Source: Rippkaea orientalis PCC 8801 (lineage in GTDB: Bacteria; Cyanobacteriota; Cyanobacteriia; Cyanobacteriales; Microcystaceae). From it: 64,000 nucleotides of DNA. The position numbers and the translations under genes are program-made. Below, in pieces: positions 34,717-42,291 of the stretch (position 1 is the first letter of the stretch; every line of letters starts with the position of its first letter). Under the pieces are notes generated by a model that saw only the letters and a program-made list of their open reading frames with translations, ran no database searches and was not told the origin of the DNA. The stretch lies in the NCBI RefSeq assembly GCF_000021805.1, contig NC_011726.1:1922001-1986000 (forward strand), given 5' to 3'.

Positions 34717-35056
34717 ATGTCACTCTCATCATATCAAACAAAGGTTCAAACATTAATCCGAGATATCTCTACTCTTGAAAAAAAGATATCAGAAGCAATG
34801 AATAAAGAAACTCAAAAAGAGAAACAAAAAGTTTCAATACTACAAAGTATTCAACCATCTACAAGTATAAATACAAAATTAAACAAGCAAAAACAGAGAA
34901 ATGAATGGAGTTAAAGTTATTTTGCCAATTTGGCATAAAGTTAGTAAGGATAAAGTTTTACGCTATAGTCCTTTTCTTGCTGACAAAATTGCCCTTAATA
35001 CGTCTTTAAAAAGTGTAATAGAAATTGCTAAAGAATTAGCTAATCTTCTTCATTAA
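34717..35056 (+). pseudogene. TIR-domain protein with internal deletion
   Basis: The first part (34717-34914) encodes the coiled-coil N-terminus typical of a bacterial TIR-domain family (MSLSSYQTKV, TLEKKISEAM, NTKLNKQKQR). In the next frame, 34901-35056 encodes the far C-terminus of the TIR domain (GVKVILPIWHKVSKDKVL, SPFLADKIALNTSLKS). The central ~150 residues, including the NADase glutamate, are missing and the two parts are out of frame. This is a dead defence gene. Confidence 0.75.
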
Positions 35057-35079
35057 CAGGTAGGTTTTCACTAAAAATT

Positions 35080-35760
35080 ATGACTCAAAGTATCACTAAA
35101 CCAAGTTTAATAATTCCTCCGTTAGAAAATGGAGATCAACTGACTCGTTTTGAATTTGAACGACGCTATGACAAAATGCCTCATCTAAAAAAAGCAGAAT
35201 TAATAGAAGGAATTGTTTATATGGGATCACCTTTACGCATTGAACAACACGGAAATCCTCATGCTTATATGATAGGTTGGTTGGTGCAATATGAAGCAGG
35301 GACACCTGGGGTTCAATCAGGGGATAATTGTACTGTGAGACTCGATCCCGAAAATGAACCCCAACCCGATGCTTTATTGAGAATTAAAAACGGGGGACAA
35401 TCAATTATTAGTGACGATGGTTATGTCGAAGGTGCTCCCGAATTAATAGTCGAAATTGCTGCTTCTACCGTTTCCATTGATCTCCATGATAAATTAAAAG
35501 CCTACCGAAGAAATCAGGTTCAAGAATATTTAGTTTGGCGGTTTTATGACAGTGAATTTGACTGGTTTAGATTAAAAGAAGGTAAATATATTAAACTAGA
35601 ACCTGATGAAAAAGGAATCATTAAAAGTGAAATTTATCCGGGCTTGTGGTTAGATCTACTTGCTTTATTATCAGGGAATTTAGCACAAGTATTAGAAGTA
35701 TTACAACAAGGGATGGCAACAGAAGAACATCAAAATTTTCTTAAACATCTTTCTAGATAA
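35080..35760 (+). CDS. Uma2-family (DUF820) putative endonuclease
   Basis: This 226-residue Uma2 protein has KKAELIEGIVYMGSPL, EPQPDALLRI, PELIVEIAASTVSIDLHDK and VQEYLVWRF. It has an extra ~30-residue helical C-terminus compared with the other copies here. It follows the TIR relic directly and ends 14 bp before pyrD in convergent orientation. Function is unknown beyond the nuclease-like fold. Confidence 0.85.
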   Translation: MTQSITKPSLIIPPLENGDQLTRFEFERRYDKMPHLKKAELIEGIVYMGSPLRIEQHGNPHAYMIGWLVQYEAGTPGVQSGDNCTVRLDPENEPQPDALLRIKNGGQSIISDDGYVEGAPELIVEIAASTVSIDLHDKLKAYRRNQVQEYLVWRFYDSEFDWFRLKEGKYIKLEPDEKGIIKSEIYPGLWLDLLALLSGNLAQVLEVLQQGMATEEHQNFLKHLSR

Positions 35761-35774
35761 CCTTAATCAAGTAA

Positions 35775-36908
35775 TTATTTGTGGTTTATTCCCACCGCTT
35801 GAGAGATATGGGATAATCCCAATTGTTTTAATTTATCACCTAATCCCCTTACAATATCAGGAATGATCCAAGGTCCTTGATAAATCCATCCCGTATACAA
35901 TTGTAATAAACTTGCTCCGGCTATAATTTTGTTCCAAGCATCGTCCGGAGTAAAAATTCCTCCTACTCCAATAATGGGTAATTTTCCTTGAGTTTTCTGA
36001 TAGATAAAACCGATAATTTCCGTTGAGCGATCGCGGATAGGTAGCCCACTAATTCCTCCGGCTTCTTCTTGAATTTTATTACCCGTTTCTGGTAAAATTT
36101 GAGTGGTTAATCTATCACGTTTAATGGTCGTGTTAGTCGCAATAATTCCCGCTAAGCAGTGGGTTTGTGCTAATTCAATAATCGTTAAAATTGCCTCCTC
36201 CTCTAAGTCAGGAGAAATTTTCACAAACAGGGGTTTTTGGTGTTGATTGGCTGCTTGTAATGCCTGTAAAATACTGTTTAATTGTTCTCCTTCTTGTAGC
36301 GATCGCAACCCTGGAGTATTGGGGGAACTAACATTAACCACAAAATAATCAGCCTGGTTTTCCAGGTAAGAAAAACTCCCTACATAGTCCTGAGCAGCTT
36401 CATCTAGGGGGGTAATTTTCGATTTACATAAATTAATCCCAATGGGAATATTACGGGGACTACGTTGCCAAATTTCTGCTAATGTTTGAGCCATTATTTC
36501 TGCGCCTTGATTATTAGCCCCTAAACGGTTTAAAACGGCTTTATCATGGGGTAAACGAAATAAACGAGGACGGGGGTTTCCGGGTTGGGGATGGAGGGTG
36601 ACTGCGCCTAATTCCGCAAACCCAAAGCCTAAATGACTCCATATTCCGGCAGCAATCCCTTCTTTATCGCATCCTGCTGCTAAACCAACGGGATTATTAA
36701 AAGTTAAGCCCCATAGGGTTTGTTTAAGGCGAGAATCATCCACACAAAACGATTGATCGAGTTGGGAAAGTAGCCAATTCCCTCCCCTCGTGTGATGGGT
36801 ACGCTCAAGGGTGTTTAAGGTATTGAGCAGTTGTAAATGAGCTCCTTCTGGGTTACTTTTTGCTGCTGTTAACACCAAGGGATAAAAGGGTTTAAGTAAG
36901 TTGAACAT
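35775..36908 (-). CDS. pyrD: Dihydroorotate dehydrogenase (quinone), class 2
   Basis: This 377-residue enzyme oxidises dihydroorotate to orotate in pyrimidine synthesis, passing electrons to quinone. The FMN and substrate motifs [35 protein letters not shown] and VKISPDL are present; the class 2 catalytic serine lies in VSSPNTPG. The N-terminal helix typical of the membrane-associated form is present. It is 27 bp downstream of thrB and may be co-transcribed. Confidence 0.94.
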   Translation of the reverse strand: MFNLLKPFYPLVLTAAKSNPEGAHLQLLNTLNTLERTHHTRGGNWLLSQLDQSFCVDDSRLKQTLWGLTFNNPVGLAAGCDKEGIAAGIWSHLGFGFAELGAVTLHPQPGNPRPRLFRLPHDKAVLNRLGANNQGAEIMAQTLAEIWQRSPRNIPIGINLCKSKITPLDEAAQDYVGSFSYLENQADYFVVNVSSPNTPGLRSLQEGEQLNSILQALQAANQHQKPLFVKISPDLEEEAILTIIELAQTHCLAGIIATNTTIKRDRLTTQILPETGNKIQEEAGGISGLPIRDRSTEIIGFIYQKTQGKLPIIGVGGIFTPDDAWNKIIAGASLLQLYTGWIYQGPWIIPDIVRGLGDKLKQLGLSHISQAVGINHK

Positions 36909-36935
36909 ATTAATAAAAAATCAATTGAAGAGTCA

Positions 36936-37853
36936 TTAATAGAGAATAGTTGCCCCTTGGTTATCCAAAGATAGCGATCGCACCTCCGCTTCAATGCCTT
37001 TTTGCATCCATGCGTTAGCCATTGCCGTCACCACCGCCTCCCCATGGTTGGGATCAGTTAACGCTAATAACGTCGGTCCGGCACCACTGATCACCATCCC
37101 GTGTGCCCCTGCGTCTCTAGCTGCCTTTTTTACCTCCTGATACCCTGTAATGAGTTTCTCACGATAGGGTTGATGGATTTTATCTTCTAAAGCCATTGTT
37201 AACCAGTCTGGGTTGCCTGTTTCGAGCCCTCTGGTTAATAATCCCAGACGGGCAATGTTAAAGATAGCATCCGCGCGGCTAAACTGGGTGGGAAGAACCG
37301 ATCGCGCTTCTTGGGTAGACAGTTCAAAGTTAGGAATAGCCACTACAGGAATCACGTCTAAATGCCAAGGAATGGGGCAAATTTGCCAGTTTCCCGCCTC
37401 TCCTACCGATAATTGACAGTTCCCTAGTAACGCAGGAACCACGTTATCGGGATGGCCTTCCATTGCGATCGCTAGTTCCATTACTTCTGAGGAAGATAGA
37501 GGGTTTCCCGCTAATTCATTAGCCCCCACTAACCCCCCCACAATAGCGGTGGCCGAACTCCCTAACCCTCTGGCCAGGGGAACACCTAGTTGAACGTGAA
37601 TAGCGATTTTAGGGACAGTTTTCCCGAGATGGTGATAAAATCGAGCAAAGGACTGATAAGCTAGGTTAGTTTCGTCCGTTGTCACCCGTGAGGCTTCTGT
37701 GCCTGTAACAGTGATGGTTAGGTCAGACGCTGCTTCTGGCACGAGGGTAAACTGAAATTGATTATAAACCGTCAACGCTGCACCAATGCAGTCAAAACCC
37801 GGACCTAAATTAGCCGTTGTCCCCGGAACCGAAACCGTAACACTAGATATCAT
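36936..37853 (-). CDS. thrB: Homoserine kinase
   Basis: This 305-residue GHMP kinase phosphorylates homoserine on the way to threonine. VPGTTANLGPGFDCIG at the start, the ATP loop PLARGLGSSATAIVGG and VISGAGPTLLAL near the C-terminus are the three family motifs. The start ATG 37853 gives the standard N-terminus. Confidence 0.96.
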   Translation of the reverse strand: MISSVTVSVPGTTANLGPGFDCIGAALTVYNQFQFTLVPEAASDLTITVTGTEASRVTTDETNLAYQSFARFYHHLGKTVPKIAIHVQLGVPLARGLGSSATAIVGGLVGANELAGNPLSSSEVMELAIAMEGHPDNVVPALLGNCQLSVGEAGNWQICPIPWHLDVIPVVAIPNFELSTQEARSVLPTQFSRADAIFNIARLGLLTRGLETGNPDWLTMALEDKIHQPYREKLITGYQEVKKAARDAGAHGMVISGAGPTLLALTDPNHGEAVVTAMANAWMQKGIEAEVRSLSLDNQGATILY

Positions 37854-37983
37854 TCACCATCACCAATAATACTATTCTTTAGTATAGTTCAGAAGCACAA
37901 TCCCTACTACGGGTATTTAATGAGTTGATTAATTATCTTGTAATCGTATTAACTATTTTAGCTTAAAATTTATCAAGCGATCG

Positions 37984-38388
37984 CTATCTCATCAATGCTT
38001 GAAAACCTGCTTGTGTAAAATGTTTATCAAAAGTTAATGCTTGAGTTACTTGATTTTGTTTCATAACAACAAAAGAAAAACAGTCAACTAACCCCCAAGA
38101 TTTATCCTGATGGTTTTTATATAAGCTTAAAGCCTGATTAAATAAATCAGGAGTTAAACGGATAAGTTCTACATCATCAGAATTTAAGAAAGTTTCTATT
38201 AATTTCACTGCTTCTTTTTTATAATTGTTTGATAAAGCATTACCAAACTCTAAAAGAATTGCATCAGTTGTAATTAAAGGATAATTGTCAAATTGTTGAG
38301 CCAATTGTAAAGCTACGGTATGATATTGATCTCGTTTATTAATCAAAGCAACAAGAAACCAAGTATCAACAAAAACTTTAGTCCTCAC
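37984..38388 (-). CDS. PIN-domain toxin (VapC-like)
   Basis: This 134-residue PIN nuclease has acidic residues in VFVDTWFLVALI, TTDAILLEFGNAL and WGLVDCFSFVVM. PIN toxins cleave RNA and are held by a partner antitoxin. GTG 38388 is chosen because it gives the usual start just before the first acidic motif and overlaps the antitoxin gene by 11 bases; an in-frame ATG at 38445 would lie deep inside that gene. Confidence 0.85.
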   Translation of the reverse strand: MRTKVFVDTWFLVALINKRDQYHTVALQLAQQFDNYPLITTDAILLEFGNALSNNYKKEAVKLIETFLNSDDVELIRLTPDLFNQALSLYKNHQDKSWGLVDCFSFVVMKQNQVTQALTFDKHFTQAGFQALMR

Positions 38389-38599
38389 CAACCTCTCTCC
38401 CAAAACGAGCAGCAAGTTGAACGGAGAAATCTTCAGGTGCATCAATTGAGATTTTCTGTAATTCAGTCATTAAACTCGGCTTTTTAGTAGTATTTTCTTC
38501 ACTTTCTAAAGTTTCAATCATTGTATAAACCTGATTAAGTTGTTCTTCAGTCAGATTCTGGAGTTTTTCTTGAATAATCTTTTTAGTAGTCATAGTCAT
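38378..38599 (-). CDS. Antitoxin of PIN toxin pair
   Basis: This 73-residue charged, helical protein (LQNLTEEQLNQVYTMIETLE) lies directly upstream of and overlaps the PIN gene. No DNA-binding motif is obvious. It is called an antitoxin by position, size and composition. A second start two codons downstream (MTTKK) is equally possible. Confidence 0.7.
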   Translation of the reverse strand: MTMTTKKIIQEKLQNLTEEQLNQVYTMIETLESEENTTKKPSLMTELQKISIDAPEDFSVQLAARFGREVGED

Positions 38600-38637
38600 T
38601 AAGTGCAGAACTTTATTTTGATTATACAGTATAGGAT

Positions 38638-38724
38638 TAGCAATACCTACCTTGATTATACTACGATAATACTTATTGGGTTAATTAATTATTTTGTAGG
38701 GATCAACGAACCGTTAATCCCTAG
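38638..38724. repeat. ~85-bp dispersed repeat with palindromic end, copy 1
   Basis: The stretch from AGCAATACCTACC through TTAATTAATTATTTTGTAGGGATCAA recurs at 40150-40232 with scattered changes. Both copies end in a degenerate GGGATCAAC palindrome. Confidence 0.75.
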
Positions 38725-38778
38725 AGGTTTGAGGAGGGTTATTTATCCATTTTTTTCTGTTGTGTATGTCGGAATAAC

Positions 38779-38958
38779 TCACACTCCTATTTTAGCTTCT
38801 TCTGCTTCTAATCTAGCTAAAGTTGTAGCAGCATCCGCTAAATACATGGATAATGTGACTCTTTTTTGAGGATCTTTTTCTCTCCAAAGATCATTAGCAT
38901 AAATCATCACTCGATTACGATAAGCTTGAATGGACTCTGAATCATCTAATGTCATCAT
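38779..38958 (-). CDS. Small hypothetical protein
   Basis: This 59-residue acidic helical protein starts with MMTLDDSESIQAYRNRV and contains the repeated-looking helix AATTLARLEAEEAK. I do not recognise the family. The start at 38958 avoids overlap with the gene upstream; 38988 is the longer option. Orientation and spacing (10 bp) suggest co-transcription with the 108-residue protein upstream. Confidence 0.55.
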   Translation of the reverse strand: MMTLDDSESIQAYRNRVMIYANDLWREKDPQKRVTLSMYLADAATTLARLEAEEAKIGV

Positions 38959-38968
38959 AATTCTCTTT

Positions 38969-39295
38969 TTAATAAGTATTAAAATCAAAAGGAAAGCGAT
39001 TAAGTCGAATACGAAGGAGTTGTTTTTCTGGTTCTGAATAAATAAACCTGACTTCTAACAACTCATCTTCTAATAGTGTAACGGTTTGCTGTGCTTCTGG
39101 AGGGTTAACCGATTGATGAAAAGCAATAACCGTATATTGACCTGATTCTAGATGAGCAAATTGAGCATCTGCATAACGCAAGTTTACCGACTTATGCTGG
39201 ATAATTGTATCGTCCTGTTTTAAGATAGCTACGAAAATCACCCCATCAACAGATGTCATCGCATTTTCATTTTGGTTACGAATGGTAACGATCAT
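38969..39295 (-). CDS. Hypothetical beta-rich protein
   Basis: This 108-residue protein is rich in predicted beta strands (DGVIFVAILKQDDTIIQH, SGQYTVIAFHQ, LLEVRFIYSE). It has no signal peptide and no motif I recognise. It is probably expressed with the small protein at 38779-38958. The role is unknown. Confidence 0.6.
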   Translation of the reverse strand: MIVTIRNQNENAMTSVDGVIFVAILKQDDTIIQHKSVNLRYADAQFAHLESGQYTVIAFHQSVNPPEAQQTVTLLEDELLEVRFIYSEPEKQLLRIRLNRFPFDFNTY

Positions 39296-39309
39296 GACAG
39301 AGATTGCCT

Positions 39310-39551
39310 CTAAGAAGAAATATCACCTAAATGATCAGGAGTCTTTCTCCCTTTATCTTTTTTGATTCTATCTAGAAATTCTGGATAATTATCCAGATCT
39401 TCTATTGAATCTAGAGGCGGATTATTTATCCATTTTTTTCTGCATCAACTCTATCAACAAAAGTATAAAAAGCATCATTATCTTCTCGATGAGATAAGAT
39501 ATATTGTCTCAACTCTTTAAGATTCGTTGTCTTAAAATCAGGTTTAGTCAT
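39310..39551 (-). pseudogene. DUF6887-like protein with frameshift in an A-run
   Basis: From ATG 39551, the frame reads MTKPDFKTTNLKELRQYIL then HREDNDAFYTFVDRV, typical of a small cyanobacterial family (DUF6887), and stops at 39426 after 41 residues. Adding one A in the seven-A run at 39432-39438 (minus strand) restores an 80-residue frame with the family-like tail PPLDSIEDLDNYPEFLDRI, ending at 39310. Confidence 0.6.
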
Positions 39552-39582
39552 CAGCATACCTCCAATTACTATTAGGATATAA

Positions 39583-39930
39583 TCACTCTAATAAGTTAAG
39601 AGACTTTTTAAGAGCAATTCTTACTTGTTTGATAGAGTTCAATGATAAAATTCCTAATTTTTTTTGAAAAACGGTTGGATTAACAGTTGCTATTTTATCT
39701 GTTCTAATTAGGGAACTTTTCTTAAGTCCAGTTTGATTAAATTCAGGATCTTTATCAGAAATTAAAACCCAAGTTTCTCGTAGATTTTTATCAGGTATTT
39801 TTGAGAAAATTCCTAAGATAATCGCTTCTTCTCGATGAATTGCAATAACTAAAGCTGGTCTAAGTTTATTAGCAGTTAAATCACTAAATGGGAAACAAAC
39901 TAACCAAATCTCATTAATTTTAGGGATCAT
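39583..39930 (-). CDS. MazF/PemK-like toxin
   Basis: This 115-residue protein starts with IPKINEIWLVCFPFSD followed by KLRPALVIA, the beta-barrel opening typical of MazF/PemK/CcdB-type toxins; the conserved Arg-Pro is in LRPALV. It would cleave mRNA. ATG 39930 gives the family N-terminus and overlaps the upstream antitoxin gene by 11 bases. Confidence 0.78.
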   Translation of the reverse strand: MIPKINEIWLVCFPFSDLTANKLRPALVIAIHREEAIILGIFSKIPDKNLRETWVLISDKDPEFNQTGLKKSSLIRTDKIATVNPTVFQKKLGILSLNSIKQVRIALKKSLNLLE

Positions 39931-40099
39931 TATTATAAATATCCTCCTCTGGATCATCCCACTCTTGAAACCCTGTTTCTGCCAATTGCATAAAATCTTT
40001 TATTTCCAGGTTTTCCTCAATTTCATTAATCAGTTCCTTGATTTCTTTGATTGGGAGTTGCATAATCATATCTTTTATTTCTGCTTTTGTAATGTTCAT
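39920..40099 (-). CDS. Antitoxin of the MazF-like pair
   Basis: This 59-residue acidic helical protein (MNITKAEIKDMIMQLPIKEI) ends inside the toxin start. It is called an antitoxin from overlap, size and acidic C-terminus (EEDIYNNDP). The N-terminal MNITKAEI helix followed by QLPIKEI is common in cyanobacterial antitoxins of this kind. Confidence 0.7.
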   Translation of the reverse strand: MNITKAEIKDMIMQLPIKEIKELINEIEENLEIKDFMQLAETGFQEWDDPEEDIYNNDP

Positions 40100-40149
40100 A
40101 ATTACAGTTTTGTGTTTTAATTATAGTGAAATTCATGACAAATAGGGTA

Positions 40150-40232
40150 AGCAATGCTTACCTCAATTATACTACAATATTATTGAATGGGTTGATTAAT
40201 TATTTTGTAGGGATCAATGGCTGTTGACCCTA
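40150..40232. repeat. ~85-bp dispersed repeat with palindromic end, copy 2
   Basis: This is the partner of 38638-38724, in the gap between the antitoxin and the DUF3825 gene. Confidence 0.75.
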
Positions 40233-40327
40233 ATCACCATTTAGAAGGGTTATTAGGATAGAATTGATCTAATTTCCAAGATAAAATGGTATAATTCTGT
40301 TTTGATTACTACAATGTTTCTCAATTT

Positions 40328-41101
40328 ATGCGTCCTTTATTTGATTTTGCTTACTTTCCTAACTGGCCACAAACTTTAGATGAATTAGATGACTTAGCTC
40401 AAGAGGAAACTTGGGAATATAAGCATACACCAACACGAAAACCAAAACCGATCTTAGCAAGTTATTTCAATTATACATTTAAAAGATTATTGGAAGAAAA
40501 TAAAGTTGTTGAGCAAGAAGATAAAGCTTGTTTTAATACTGGATTAGTGACTGATAATCAAGAGGACATTTTTGCCTTTTTTGAGCAAAATAGGAATAAT
40601 CCTAGTCAGTGGAAATTTAAGCAATTTTTAAAAGAAAGTGATTATTTATTAAGAAGCTTTAATCCCTTACCCGATAGAGCTAGTTATTTTGATGATCCTA
40701 CCAATCTTATCTATGATATTCGTTTGGGTCATCCTCGGATAGATTATGATCATATTAAAAATAGAACAGAAAATAGAAATAGGTTTCCTCAAAAATATCA
40801 ATCAATGAATGATCATGAATTGCAGGTACTATTAGAAGGTGCTGTTAAATTAGCAATTAAGCGAGTAATGAGAAATTATAAAGCAGCAGTACCCCAGTTT
40901 TTCTGGGATAGAAATGCTAAGGTAGGAGAATTACAATTGCTTTTACCACTCTGTCTCAGTTCACCATTAAAAGCTGATGTTGCATTAGTTATTAATAGAA
41001 CAGAGTATGTGTATTCAGGGGAAACAATTTTAACTTTAGATATGGCATATAATAATGCTAGGCTTTTAGCAAAACCTGATACAGAATGGTTACAACCATA
41101 A
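40328..41101 (+). CDS. DUF3825 protein
   Basis: This 257-residue protein carries the DUF3825 pattern: CFNTGLVTDNQEDIFAFF, LPDRASYFDDPTNLIYDIRL, DHELQVLLEGAVKLAIKRVMRNYKAAVPQ and LTLDMAYNNARLLAKPD. In other bacteria this domain is often joined to RNA-binding or nuclease domains, so an RNA-related role is plausible. Here it stands alone, convergent with a HEPN-like gene. Confidence 0.78.
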   Translation: MRPLFDFAYFPNWPQTLDELDDLAQEETWEYKHTPTRKPKPILASYFNYTFKRLLEENKVVEQEDKACFNTGLVTDNQEDIFAFFEQNRNNPSQWKFKQFLKESDYLLRSFNPLPDRASYFDDPTNLIYDIRLGHPRIDYDHIKNRTENRNRFPQKYQSMNDHELQVLLEGAVKLAIKRVMRNYKAAVPQFFWDRNAKVGELQLLLPLCLSSPLKADVALVINRTEYVYSGETILTLDMAYNNARLLAKPDTEWLQP

Positions 41102-41130
41102 TTATTTTGTTAACCATAACCATATTGCTC

Positions 41131-41991
41131 TTAAAGAGAAACAACAATCAATGGTAAAGTTTCTGAATTTCCAATAATCCTTTCCATCACTAATTTTGGT
41201 TTCAATCCCAAATATCTTAAAATCTCATAAATACGATCCCTCGTGTTGCTAAAAGTTCCATCATCACGTTGATTTGTATCTGAATGATTACATCCTTCTC
41301 CTTGGGGTAGTTTATACTCTTTACGAATAAGATTATGATGATAAACTGCATTACGTCGCCAACACAGAATTGTTAATTTTTCAAAAACCTCGCATCTACT
41401 TAATTTAGATAAAATTTCATTAGTGTTTTCTGGATTCTTCTTATTGTCAAAAAGAGTTTTAGTTTGATAACTATCCCAAGCTGATGAATCATATATAAAT
41501 GCAATAGTTTCAGCAAAAGATAACTCTCCTGTAAACCATTTACTTTTGGACTTATTTTCTAATTTATTTAATTTATGTTCTTTCGAGTTATCAATAATCC
41601 AGTTAGGGTAACGATTTCTATCTTTATACCAATCGATAGTTTGGAAATGTTGAGTATAATGTAAATCGACTGCACATCTTAAACTATCTTCCAAAACATT
41701 GAATGCAAGATAAAGAAAGGCATATTCTCGTAAAGAACGATTATATTCTCCTTTAACCATTCCCCAAAGTCTGTTAGGATCAAGTAGAGCCTGTTCACGA
41801 TCTGATAAAGGACTCCTTTTATTTTTAGCTTGATTACGCTCTGAAGAAAGTTGACTATAGCTGTTTTTGAGGCGATCATGGTGACAATAACTCAGAAACT
41901 GCTTAATCTGAGATTCTACGGGATGATTACGAGGAATACCGAGAGATCTGCATAGATTTCTATAAAACTCTTCAGACCAAACAACACCCAT
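41131..41991 (-). CDS. HEPN-like (Abi-type) hypothetical protein
   Basis: This 286-residue, mostly helical protein contains CWRRNAVYHHN, matching the RX4-6H motif of HEPN ribonucleases, preceded by a long helix (RCEVFEKLTIL). An N-terminal helical half includes YAFLYLAFNVLEDSLR. I do not recognise a named family; Abi-like abortive-infection proteins are the nearest guess. It has no partner gene on the same strand. Confidence 0.55.
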   Translation of the reverse strand: MGVVWSEEFYRNLCRSLGIPRNHPVESQIKQFLSYCHHDRLKNSYSQLSSERNQAKNKRSPLSDREQALLDPNRLWGMVKGEYNRSLREYAFLYLAFNVLEDSLRCAVDLHYTQHFQTIDWYKDRNRYPNWIIDNSKEHKLNKLENKSKSKWFTGELSFAETIAFIYDSSAWDSYQTKTLFDNKKNPENTNEILSKLSRCEVFEKLTILCWRRNAVYHHNLIRKEYKLPQGEGCNHSDTNQRDDGTFSNTRDRIYEILRYLGLKPKLVMERIIGNSETLPLIVVSL

Positions 41992-42291
41992 ATAAATTAA
42001 CTTAAAAATTTGCCCAGGGGTATTTCACCCTGGATACGGCATTACGAATATATTTAGCAATTAAGTAACCCGTTTATGTTCTCCATTTATATTAGATCAA
42101 TTTGATGTGAATGTCAACTCTAGTCTTTCTTTTTTCGATTGAGTATATCAATGAATACTAATACTCTTACCCAAAAAACTTAAGAAAACCCTAAACACCG
42201 CTACACAAGAAACTTGATACCCTAAGAAGGGATACCCTAAAAAGTCCTCATCGCAACATCTTAAGTAAACGTGAAGAAAAGGAGACACTGA
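41992..42291. other. Upstream region of acnB
   Basis: These 300 bases contain the divergent promoters of the HEPN-like gene and acnB. A direct repeat of GATACCCTAA lies near 42218-42240. The acnB ribosome-binding site is GGAGA, 10 bp before ATG. No operator is recognised. Confidence 0.45.

Noticed and set aside
42130-42182. 10-codon leader peptide before acnB
   Set aside because: ATGAATACTAATACTCTTACC opens a short frame, but there is no ribosome-binding site and no regulatory codon pattern.
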